Shown here: piece after piece, positions 1 to 7,432 of the stretch | Numbering within the stretch: position 1 is the stretch's first letter | Layout: each line of letters opens with the position of its first letter | Assembly (NCBI GenBank): GCA_038534295.1 | Contig: JBCAXA010000001.1 | Span: 1,116,001 to 1,180,000, forward strand | Reading direction: 5' to 3' | DNA length: 64,000 bases | Source: JBCAXA01 sp038534295 | Lineage (GTDB): Bacteria; Pseudomonadota; Gammaproteobacteria; Steroidobacterales; Woeseiaceae | Translations under genes and position numbers: made by a program | The notes under the pieces: generated by a model | The model's input: only the letters and a program-made list of their open reading frames with translations | What the model was told of the DNA's origin: nothing | Databases searched by the model: none

Positions 1-1204
1 GCAGCACCGCTAGGGCACCGCCAGCGGCAATCAGCAAAGCGAACGAAACCGACAGCGCCGTTGCGACCTGCCCCCATAGCGTCGATCCGAGCGCCATCGA
101 CCCGAAGAACACCATCAGAAAAACCGCGAGGCCGCGCGCACGCACCCAATTCGGCAGCGCCGTCTGCGCCGAGATATTCAGACTGGTCAGCACGGTGATC
201 CAGCCCGCACCGCTGGCAAGGGCGGCCAATCCCATTAGGGTGGGAACCGAAACCAGCGCGAGCGCGACCATCGCCGCAGCGGTAGCGATGACGCCGCCAA
301 AGGCCAAACCGTTGGTATCGGTTCGAGCGCGCAGTTTCGGCAAGGCGAGCGCACCTAACACGGCTCCTGTGCCAATAGCCGCGAGCAGATAGCCGTAGAG
401 TTCGGCGCCACCGGTCGGTGCATTGCGAGCCACCAGTGGCAGCAACGCCCAATACGCGCTGGCGAACAAGAAAAAGCTGGCCGCTCGCACCAGAGTCGCT
501 TTGAACGGCGCGTTATTCGCGGCATGCCGCAGCCCGGTCAACATCGCTGAACCTAAAGGCTCTGGGGGCAAGGTCGACCGCGCCGGCGCTTCGCGCCGCC
601 ACGCAACCAGCGCGGCGATAATGAACACGTGGCTGAGTGCATTGAGTGCGAACGGCGCGGCTAGACCGATCGCCGTGATGAGGACGCCGGCCAGAGCGGG
701 ACCGATCGCGCGACTGATGTTGATACCCATCGAGTTCAGGGCAATCGCCGGCTGCAAATGCGAGCGCGGCACGAGTTCGGGTACGACCGATTGCCACGCT
801 GGCCCCATGAACGCCGCGCCGGTACCGATCAGAAACGTGATCAACACGAGCAGCGTCGGCGTCATCCAATCCAGCGCAACCAGTACCGCAAGCACGCTGG
901 CAACTGCCATCATCAACACGTTGACGATGATCAGCAGACGTCGCTTGTCGATGCGATCGGCCAACGTACCGGCGAACAGGGCGAACAGAAACACCGGCAG
1001 CGTTGTGGCTGCTTGCACCAGCGTTACCACGGACGGCGACGGATCTAGGGTCGTCATCAGCCAGCCAGCACCGACGTCGTGCATCCAGGTACCGATGTTG
1101 GAAATCAACGTTGCCGACCACAGCAGCGCAAACGCACCAACGCCGAACGGCGCCCACGCTGACGGACGTTGGGGCGGAGACGTGTCTGCTGTCTGTGCGG
1201 TCAT
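1..1204 (-). CDS. MFS exporter (MFS_3/EntS-like), C-terminus beyond window
   Basis: Reading the minus strand from the ATG at 1204 gives an open frame to the window edge (401 codons), so the C-terminus is missing. The protein is strongly hydrophobic. It carries the MFS loop-2/3 motif GTLADRIDKRRLL after the second membrane segment and a long MGPAWQSVVPELVPRSHL loop typical of the MFS_3 (EntS-like) drug/siderophore exporters. It should be an inner-membrane proton-driven exporter; the substrate cannot be told. It is last in a minus-strand run after a porin and a small Tat-signal ORF, with only 17 bases to the latter, so co-transcription is likely. A long plus-strand ORF over 423-1286 is the antisense shadow of this gene. 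Confidence 0.85.
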   Translation of the reverse strand, partial: MTAQTADTSPPQRPSAWAPFGVGAFALLWSATLISNIGTWMHDVGAGWLMTTLDPSPSVVTLVQAATTLPVFLFALFAGTLADRIDKRRLLIIVNVLMMAVASVLAVLVALDWMTPTLLVLITFLIGTGAAFMGPAWQSVVPELVPRSHLQPAIALNSMGINISRAIGPALAGVLITAIGLAAPFALNALSHVFIIAALVAWRREAPARSTLPPEPLGSAMLTGLRHAANNAPFKATLVRAASFFLFASAYWALLPLVARNAPTGGAELYGYLLAAIGTGAVLGALALPKLRARTDTNGLAFGGVIATAAAMVALALVSVPTLMGLAALASGAGWITVLTSLNISAQTALPNWVRARGLAVFLMVFFGSMALGSTLWGQVATALSVSFALLIAAGGALAVL

Positions 1205-1221
1205 AGCCCTCTGCCCACCGC

Positions 1222-1404
1222 TCAGAACGCGAAACACGAACAACCGAGCGCGCCCCAGAACAGATCCGGGCGGGCGGTCGGAATGAGATCGGCTGGCTCG
1301 GTGGCGGCACGCGCACCGCAAGGTGTCAGCGCCGCACTGGCGACCGCGCCGCGTAGCAGCGTCCGACGTGATAGCGAGTTACGGTCTATTCGATCCGTTT
1401 GCAT
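1222..1404 (-). CDS. 60-residue protein with twin-arginine signal, function unknown
   Basis: The ATG at 1404 has a good ribosome site (GAGGAG about 7 bases upstream). The 60 codons begin with a twin-arginine motif (SLSRRTLLRG) and a hydrophobic stretch ending ARA-A, a plausible signal peptidase site. The mature part would be only about 26 residues and ends GALGCSCFAF. It sits between the porin (22 bases upstream) and the MFS gene (17 bases downstream) on the same strand. It may be a true small exported peptide or the remnant of a larger Tat protein; no further reading frame continues it. I do not recognise a family. Confidence 0.5.
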   Translation of the reverse strand: MQTDRIDRNSLSRRTLLRGAVASAALTPCGARAATEPADLIPTARPDLFWGALGCSCFAF

Positions 1405-1426
1405 CGTGATCTCCTCGACCGGTCCG

Positions 1427-2701
1427 TCAGAACCGCATCTCGAATGTGAATTCGACAAAGTTGGTGTCGTCTGCCGGGCCTGTCTCATCGAGAAACGCCT
1501 CGGGACGTGAATGTGTGAGCGTGATACCGAACAGACGCCGCTCGCTGGGTGTCCATTCAAGCGATGCCGACAGCGCACTGTTTACAAAGCGCTCGGTCGA
1601 ACCTTCTGGTGCACGCAATAGATTGCCTGGCGGCCCATAGACACCGTCCGCAGTCTCGAGGCGCCAGTACAGATCGAGGTCCATACTGACCGCGACATCC
1701 TCGTGCGGGCTGAACCGCAGGTAAGGATTGAAGTTGTAGAAATTGGAAGGGCCGAGTTGGGCGAGCTCTGAAAAGTAGTTGCCGCGCGGAAACAGCGCGT
1801 CGAACGTTTCGAGCTTGCCGTCACCGGGATCGGAGTCGCCGGACGCAACGTTGATCGACACCATCACTTCAGGCTGCCAAGGCGCGTCGAACCGATAGCC
1901 GGTGTTGGTCGCGAGCGACCAGGTCTCGATATCAGCCTCACCGTGACGGCCAAACTGCAATAGCGCTTCCCAATCCCAGAACCAGCGCTGGTAATCACCG
2001 AACACGCGGGTGCCGACGGTGTAACGCTCCTGGTTGGCAAGACCCTCTGCGGTTGCACGATCGTCAAAGCGTGTGTAGAGCACGTACAGATCGATATCCG
2101 TCAAGGCCCACTGGGTCGTGCTGTAAACGCCGGCAAGGCGGCGGTCCTCATCACTGCTGTCGTTGAAGGCACCGTTGACCTCGACGTCGACGAGCTGCAG
2201 TGCAAATACGTCCACGCTCCAGCGATCGCCCGCGAGGTTCGTGCGCAGCCCGTCCCACACGCGCCGCACGTTGGTCCCGTCGCGCCAGCCGATCAGCCGC
2301 TGCGCGCCAGGTCTAAATTCCTGCCGGCCGAATCGGGCACTAGCACGCTCCGAGCCGAACTGCAGCCACGCTTCCTGAGCATCGAGCACGTTGCGCTCGA
2401 TCGGTGAATCGGCGCTGCCTTCCTGCAGCGCACTCAAGAGATTGAGTCGAGCGGTAAAGCCCGCTTGCCGATACTCGCCCGCAAGGTTTAGCCGTTGCGT
2501 CCAGAACCAACCGGCATCGGGGTCGCTGTCGTCGAAATTGATCGCGGATCGGTACGTCACGCGTTCGCGTAAAGTCACGTCAAGTGATGCACCGTCGTCG
2601 TCCGCCGCCACCGACTGCAGCGACGCCGTCAGCAAACCGCAGGTCAACGCAAGACACGTCAACACGTGATTGGACGGCTGATTTTGCAAGGATGAATACA
2701 T
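1427..2701 (-). CDS. Alginate-export-type outer-membrane porin
   Basis: 424 residues with a signal peptide of about 33 residues (cleavage near SVA-A). Alternating aromatic/polar strands follow, and the protein ends EFTFEMRF with the C-terminal Phe of outer-membrane barrels. The spacing of motifs such as ARFGRQEFRPGAQRLIGWRDGTN and the NFNPYLRFSP segment match the Alginate_exp (AlgE-like) barrel family, which forms passive channels for anionic or other small solutes. The substrate is not predictable. It is the first gene of a minus-strand run with the Tat ORF and MFS exporter. The start is the ATG at 2701. Confidence 0.8.
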   Translation of the reverse strand: MYSSLQNQPSNHVLTCLALTCGLLTASLQSVAADDDGASLDVTLRERVTYRSAINFDDSDPDAGWFWTQRLNLAGEYRQAGFTARLNLLSALQEGSADSPIERNVLDAQEAWLQFGSERASARFGRQEFRPGAQRLIGWRDGTNVRRVWDGLRTNLAGDRWSVDVFALQLVDVEVNGAFNDSSDEDRRLAGVYSTTQWALTDIDLYVLYTRFDDRATAEGLANQERYTVGTRVFGDYQRWFWDWEALLQFGRHGEADIETWSLATNTGYRFDAPWQPEVMVSINVASGDSDPGDGKLETFDALFPRGNYFSELAQLGPSNFYNFNPYLRFSPHEDVAVSMDLDLYWRLETADGVYGPPGNLLRAPEGSTERFVNSALSASLEWTPSERRLFGITLTHSRPEAFLDETGPADDTNFVEFTFEMRF

Positions 2702-2775
2702 CGGCTGTCCCCGACAGGGAGAGACTCCTGGCCTCGGTCACGACAGACGTTGGCATGGGTGGGTCGATCAGAATT

Positions 2776-2804
2776 GCCGGGCGCGCGACGAGCGCGCGCC
2801 CGGC
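2776..2804 (-). terminator. GC-rich hairpin downstream of the isochorismatase gene
   Basis: A 12-bp perfect stem (GCCGGGCGCGCG / CGCGCGCCCGGC) with a 5-base loop lies 11 bases beyond the minus-strand stop at 2815. No clear T-run follows, only AATTCTG, so termination efficiency is uncertain. It separates the pirin-isochorismatase pair from the porin gene. Confidence 0.5.
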
Positions 2805-2814
2805 CGAGGGCTCG

Positions 2815-3492
2815 TTAAGCAGCGATCGGTGCTTTGGTCGGACCGTGCTCAACGCGTTCCGGCGCTTTGTGCACCATCGTGTACGCGTAGTCGACGCCCA
2901 TGCCGTAGGCACCGCTATGCTCGCGGACGATGTCCATGACGCCGTCGTAGGTGTCACGGTTGGCCCAATCGCGCTGCAACTCTAGGAAGGTCTGGATCGT
3001 CGTCATCGGTACGACGCCGCCCTGGACCATGCGCTGCATGGCGTTTTCGTGCGCCTCCAGCGACGTATCGCCGGAAGCGTCCGCCACCATGTAGATCTCA
3101 TAGCCCGCATCGGCCATTGCCGAGAATGCAAACATGTTGTTGCAGATACCGGTCCAAAGACCCGACACGATCACTTTCTTGCGACCGTTGGCGGCCAACG
3201 CATCACGCACCTTCTGGTCATCCCACGAGTTCATGGACGTGCGCTCCAGCAGTTCTTTTTCCGGGAACACGGCCAGCAGTTCCGGATACGTGTAGCCGGA
3301 GAACGACTCGGTTTCCACTTGCGTGATCGTCGTTGGAATGTTGAAGAGCTTGGCGGCCTTGGCCAGTGCAACGACATTGTTCTTCAGGGTCTGGCGGTCA
3401 ATCGATGCCACGCCAAAGGCCATTTGCGGCTGGTGATCGATGAAGATCAGCTGCGAGTTTTCCGGGGTCAGCAGTTCGAGTTTTTCGGTCAT
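2815..3492 (-). CDS. Isochorismatase-family (YcaC-like) hydrolase
   Basis: 225 residues of the cysteine-hydrolase fold. Asp19 lies in LIFIDHQPQMAFG and the nucleophile Cys118 in SGLWTGICNNMF, at the positions used by YcaC-type enzymes. By my alignment the third catalytic residue, Lys in YcaC, is Arg84 (LLERT), a replacement I believe is common in this subgroup. No signal peptide, so cytoplasmic. Substrate unknown. It follows a pirin gene (76 bases upstream) and both diverge from a LysR regulator, a common arrangement for stress- or aromatic-responsive pairs. Start ATG 3492 with an AAAGGAG site. Confidence 0.85.
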   Translation of the reverse strand: MTEKLELLTPENSQLIFIDHQPQMAFGVASIDRQTLKNNVVALAKAAKLFNIPTTITQVETESFSGYTYPELLAVFPEKELLERTSMNSWDDQKVRDALAANGRKKVIVSGLWTGICNNMFAFSAMADAGYEIYMVADASGDTSLEAHENAMQRMVQGGVVPMTTIQTFLELQRDWANRDTYDGVMDIVREHSGAYGMGVDYAYTMVHKAPERVEHGPTKAPIAA

Positions 3493-3511
3493 GTCTATCT
3501 CCTTTAACGTT

Positions 3512-3537
3512 GCCCGTCCGGGCTTACGCGGACGGGC
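3512..3537 (-). other. Intercistronic hairpin between pirin and isochorismatase genes
   Basis: GCCCGTCCG and CGGACGGGC form a 9-bp perfect stem with an 8-base loop, ending about 14 bases before the ribosome site of the isochorismatase gene. No T-run follows on the minus strand. It could be an mRNA-processing or stability element setting the ratio of the two products. Confidence 0.35.
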
Positions 3538-3568
3538 CGCGCTTGGGTTTCAAAAACGGGCCTCGCGA

Positions 3569-4270
3569 TTAGGCCGTCATGTCAAACAACAAGATCTCAG
3601 CGTCATCGGCGCCGTCGAGCGTCACCGTCTGCGCGCCGGTCAAGGCAACACCGTCGCCAGCGGTCAAGGTTTCACCGTTCAGCCGGACCGAACCGCGCGC
3701 GACCTGAACCCAGCCTTTGCGGCCTTCCGCCAGCTCGTGCGTGATCTGGTCGTCGCCGTTCAACAACGTCGCGTACAGGTCGACGTCCTGATGAATCGTG
3801 ATCGATCCGTCGCGACCGTCTCGCGAGCCGACCAGGCGCAACCGACCGCGTCGTTCTGCCGGGTCGAAGTGCTTCTGTTCGTAGCTCGGCTCGAGCGCAT
3901 CACGCTCCGGCAGGATCCAGATCTGCAAGAAGTGAACCGGGTCTGTGTTCGACGCGTTGTATTCGCTGTGGCGTACGCCGGTACCGGCTGTCATGCGTTG
4001 CACGTCTCCGGGACGGATGACCGATCCGGTGCCGATGCTGTCTTTGTGCTCGAGTGCGCCGTCGAGGACGTAGGAGATGATCTCCATGTCACTGTGGCCG
4101 TGCGTGCCGAAACCCTGGCCCGGCTTGACCCGATCTTCGTTAATGACGCGCAGCGGTCCGAAGCCCATGAATTCGGGATCGTAGTAATGGCCGAACGAGA
4201 ACGTGTGTTTGCTGTTCAGCCAACCGAGGTTCGCCGTTCCGCGATCATTTGCCGCTCTGACTGCAAGCAT
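3569..4270 (-). CDS. Pirin-family bicupin (YhhW-like)
   Basis: 233 residues, the usual size of short pirins. The N-terminal cupin carries the four metal ligands His57 and His59 (GTHGHSDMEI), His101 and Glu103 (GVRHSEYN), as in YhhW, which shows quercetinase activity in vitro. The second cupin lacks a full ligand set, normal for the family. It is cytoplasmic. It is the first gene of a two-gene minus-strand operon with the isochorismatase and is divergent from a LysR gene 593 bases away, which probably controls it. The physiological substrate is unknown. Confidence 0.88.
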   Translation of the reverse strand: MLAVRAANDRGTANLGWLNSKHTFSFGHYYDPEFMGFGPLRVINEDRVKPGQGFGTHGHSDMEIISYVLDGALEHKDSIGTGSVIRPGDVQRMTAGTGVRHSEYNASNTDPVHFLQIWILPERDALEPSYEQKHFDPAERRGRLRLVGSRDGRDGSITIHQDVDLYATLLNGDDQITHELAEGRKGWVQVARGSVRLNGETLTAGDGVALTGAQTVTLDGADDAEILLFDMTA

Positions 4271-4862
4271 CGTTAGCTCCTTTTCGAGATGGTTTTAGGT
4301 TGCCGCATAGTCTGCGGTCGCAACGATGGAGAGACAATTAGCCGCGATAGCGACATTCTGTCCTCAATTCAGCGACAATCGCCGTCGACTGCGCGGTATG
4401 GCGGACGTGCGGCCGTTCGACTCGTGACCGAGCCAGGCGGTGAGACGTCCGGCCGGCACGGGCCAGCAACCGGGCTGTCGAGAGCGAATGGTGCAAAGCA
4501 GCGATAGCGGCGACAAACGAGTTCTCATTCGGCTCGCTTTAGCTGAGCTAAACGAAGGGAAAACGGCCGCCTGACCAGACACTTACGGCGGTTCAATCAG
4601 CGCTCGGCGTTCCTTGGACGCTCGCCGCTCGATGGGCGTTCGTATCGGCGCGCAGCGGATTTGCGCAACGCCACTCAACCGGCCCACAGCGACGCTCGGT
4701 GGCAACCGGCGTGCGCGCGTCGCTCGCTGGTCGGTGCGCCCAGCCAGGCGCCGCCGGTGAGACCATGGCGCTTTGGAGACAATCAAGCCGATCCTTGGCG
4801 CCGTGTCGCTTACCAGGAGACAATAGCAACGCTGCGGACCGCCTCTGCGCCAGGAGCTCATC
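4271..4862. other. Gene-free divergent promoter region between pirin and LysR genes
   Basis: About 590 bases without a supportable gene; the overlapping short ORFs have no plausible ribosome sites or recognisable protein features. It should hold both divergent promoters and the LysR binding site. A partial inverted repeat GTTGC...GCAAC with an inner CGCA/TGCG pair lies near 4300-4327, in the pirin leader. I could not assign a -10/-35 pair. Confidence 0.4.
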
Positions 4863-5774
4863 GTGGATCGTTTCGAAAGCATGCGAGCCTTCGTCAAAGT
4901 CGTCGACATGAACGGGTTCGCCGCCGCAGCGCGTGCCATGGGCCTGTCTCGGTCGGTCGTCAACAAGTCGGTGATCAATCTCGAAAACGAACTCGGCACG
5001 CAGCTGCTGAGGCGCAGCACGCGTAAAGTCACGCCGACCGAAACCGGCCTCGCTTTTTACGACCGTTGCGTGCAGATACTCGGCGACGTTGACGAAGCCG
5101 TAGCGTCCGTTCGCGAACTTCAAGACAAGCCGTCAGGGAGCCTGCGGGTTAACGCACCAATGAGTTTTGGCACGCTGCACCTGGCGCCATTGGTTGCCGA
5201 TTTCCTCGCGCGACATCCGGACGTGCACGTCGAGATTGTGCTGAGTGACCGCTTCGTCGATCCGATTGAAGAGGGTTTCGACGTGACGTTGCGTATCGCT
5301 GAGCCGGCGTATTCCACCAGTCTGATCACCCGCGAAATCGTGACGGCGCAACGCGTGGTTTGCGCGTCACCCGCGTATCTCGAACGCGTCGGCGAGCCGC
5401 AATCGCCGCGTGATTTGAAAGACCTCGACTGTCTGCAATATGGCTATTCGGGGTCGTTTAATCAGTGGCGCCTCGACGGCCCGGACGGCGAGCAGTCGTA
5501 CAACATCAAATGCCGTATGTGGTCGAACAACGGCGACGTTCTAAAGGCCGCAGCAATTGCGGGTCAGGGCTTAACCTTGCTCCCGACGTTTATCGTCGGC
5601 GCGGAACTTCAGGACGGCCGGCTGCGCTCCGTCCTGCACGATTTCCCGCCGGCGGCGCTGACGTTATCCGCGCTCTATCCGCGGAACCGACATCTGTCGA
5701 CAAAGGTCCGGCTGTTCGTCGAAATGCTGGACGAGCGCTTCGGCGGTCGGCCGTATTGGGATCTCGTCAGCTAA
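4863..5774 (+). CDS. LysR-family transcriptional regulator
   Basis: 303 residues. The N-terminal winged helix-turn-helix (residues 1-60, with AAARAMGLSRSVVNKSVINL) is followed by a type 2 periplasmic-binding effector domain starting near GSLRVNAPMSFG, the layout of CrgA/DmlR-like LysR proteins. The start is the GTG at 4863 with a GGAG site 8 bases upstream. It is divergent from the pirin-isochorismatase pair, its likely target. The effector is not predictable. Confidence 0.88.
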   Translation: MDRFESMRAFVKVVDMNGFAAAARAMGLSRSVVNKSVINLENELGTQLLRRSTRKVTPTETGLAFYDRCVQILGDVDEAVASVRELQDKPSGSLRVNAPMSFGTLHLAPLVADFLARHPDVHVEIVLSDRFVDPIEEGFDVTLRIAEPAYSTSLITREIVTAQRVVCASPAYLERVGEPQSPRDLKDLDCLQYGYSGSFNQWRLDGPDGEQSYNIKCRMWSNNGDVLKAAAIAGQGLTLLPTFIVGAELQDGRLRSVLHDFPPAALTLSALYPRNRHLSTKVRLFVEMLDERFGGRPYWDLVS

Positions 5775-5798
5775 GCGGCGCCGGCGAGCACGACGATC

Positions 5799-6383
5799 TT
5801 GGCCGGCTCGACCGTCCCTGACCCAGAACTCGCCAGCGGCGAACGGCTGCTTTGGAGCGCCGCGGCAGACTGGCGCCGCGCCGCCCGACCGCCCCGACGC
5901 GACCTGAGTTTCCTTACGCACCTAACGATTGCCGCCGCGGCGACGTTGGCCGCAGCGCTCGTCATCGGCGCCGATCCGACCACGCCACATTCGTTCGGGC
6001 GCTCGCTTTACGCGGCCATGTTGATCGCCGTGATTGCGTCTGTCGCTGTGCTATGGGGTAAGGCGCTCAACCGCGGCTTTGCGCTGTTTCAAAAACCCGA
6101 TCCCCGCGCACCGGCGCGCTATTGGCTCACCGATCGTCGCCTGATCGTATCGGTCGGTGAGCTCCCACACGTCACGACACGCAGCGTGACCAAGCACTCG
6201 CGCCTCATGGAAGCGCTCGTTACGCCGAACGGTTCGGTCAAAGACCTAAAGCTGTGGTTCGCCGCGCGCGATGACGATGACTACTTTGATTATGCGGACC
6301 CGCTGGTTTTGTACGCGCTTGCCGACGCCGACAAGCTCAAGGCAGACGTGTTAACCCACTTCAACGGTCGCGCCAGCAGCTAG
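5799..6383 (+). CDS. Small membrane protein of unknown function
   Basis: 194 residues. Two hydrophobic segments (about 38-58 and 68-88) follow a basic N-terminal stretch. A soluble C-terminal half contains YWLTDRRLIVSV and an SVKDLKLWF motif, reminiscent of the small PH-like domains of bacterial membrane proteins; that resemblance is weak. The start is a TTG at 5799, which leaves only 24 bases after the LysR stop, so the two may be co-transcribed. No ATG alternative lies before the first membrane segment. It overlaps the convergent gene at 6380 by 4 bases. Confidence 0.6.
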   Translation: MAGSTVPDPELASGERLLWSAAADWRRAARPPRRDLSFLTHLTIAAAATLAAALVIGADPTTPHSFGRSLYAAMLIAVIASVAVLWGKALNRGFALFQKPDPRAPARYWLTDRRLIVSVGELPHVTTRSVTKHSRLMEALVTPNGSVKDLKLWFAARDDDDYFDYADPLVLYALADADKLKADVLTHFNGRASS

Positions 6384-7276
6384 GGACTCAGGTTGCAACG
6401 GCCCGGATTGGGATTACTGAACGGGTAGTAAACCAGCAGCGTCTCACCCTGCAGATCGAAGCGCCCAGTCTGGCTGTTGTCGAGCGTCTCGCGGAACGAG
6501 AAATGTGCACCGCGGCCGGTAAAGCGATGCGCCTGACCGTTCAGCCGAAACTCGCCTTGCATGTAGCGGATCTGCTGATCGAGACCGATGACTCCCGATA
6601 TTTCAGGGCTGGGCCGCTTGCTGGTATCCCAGGTCAATCCAACGTCCTGGATGTACGAAACGTCGAGCACCAGCTGGGCGTTGCCTTGTTCTAGTTGGCA
6701 GTTCAGCAAATAGCGCTGCCACGTGTAGCCTTCGTTGTCGGTGTACTGGCCGGCGCTGCGCGGATCGACCGTCGCTTGTCCGGGCTGCGTCGGTTGCGCC
6801 GTTGCACCGCTTACGCCGTTTGCCTGCGCCATCCCACCGTAGAGATTTGCCATTGGCTGCGAATTGCCCTCTATCCCGACGTTGCCCGATGCGTCCAGCC
6901 AATAGCGCCCCGGCTGAACCGTTCCAAACATCTGCGCGTACTGAGCAACTTCCTGTGCCGGCAGCTGGCGACCGTTGATGTAAACACCGGTCGTGCCGTT
7001 CGACGCGTTGGCTGCCATTGCACCGTAGTTGTGTCCGGGGTTCATGCGACCCAGCGGCATACCGCCGATGTAGCCGTAGAGACCGGAACGAGCGTCGTAC
7101 CAGTAATTACCAGGAATCGGCGCACTGCCATAAGCCGCCGTAAAGGCCTGAATTTCCGGACCGGTCATTGTCCGTCCGTTGACGACGACGCCGCCGGCCT
7201 GCGCAGTGGCCAGTGCGCTCGCGCCCAACAGGGCAGCAGCCAATATCGCGCGGGCAAAACGTTTTGCGTTGTCCAT
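6380..7276 (-). CDS. Secreted protein with two YWYD-type repeats
   Basis: 298 residues with a signal peptide (cleavage near AQA, residue 27). Two related repeats follow: residues about 29-80 (VNGRTMTGPEI ... PGNYWYDARSGLYGYIGG) and 97-147 (INGRQLPAQEV ... PGRYWLDASGNVGIEG). The spacer is rich in Gln, Pro and Thr. A C-terminal domain of about 110 residues has two cysteines (LLNCQLE and GRCNLSP) that could form a disulfide. It is periplasmic or secreted. The repeat recurs in uncharacterised proteobacterial proteins, but I cannot name a function. It lies downstream of the CadC-like regulator on the same strand, 156 bases away. Confidence 0.7.
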   Translation of the reverse strand: MDNAKRFARAILAAALLGASALATAQAGGVVVNGRTMTGPEIQAFTAAYGSAPIPGNYWYDARSGLYGYIGGMPLGRMNPGHNYGAMAANASNGTTGVYINGRQLPAQEVAQYAQMFGTVQPGRYWLDASGNVGIEGNSQPMANLYGGMAQANGVSGATAQPTQPGQATVDPRSAGQYTDNEGYTWQRYLLNCQLEQGNAQLVLDVSYIQDVGLTWDTSKRPSPEISGVIGLDQQIRYMQGEFRLNGQAHRFTGRGAHFSFRETLDNSQTGRFDLQGETLLVYYPFSNPNPGRCNLSP

Positions 7277-7432
7277 GAGCAGTCCTCGTCATTGTCGTGG
7301 CGGTAGACCCGGATGGCCGGTACCGCCCGTCAGCCGTGTTTATTGCACCCGCAAATGTAACGATTCACTGGCCTGAACTGGTTTTCTTGCGTGCGTCTGC
7401 GCTTCGCCGCTGACACAACCGCCGAGATACGC

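Noticed and set aside
423..1286. 287-codon plus-strand ORF
   Set aside because: Antisense of the MFS exporter; low-complexity Ala/Arg/Asn composition, no ribosome site, no domain.
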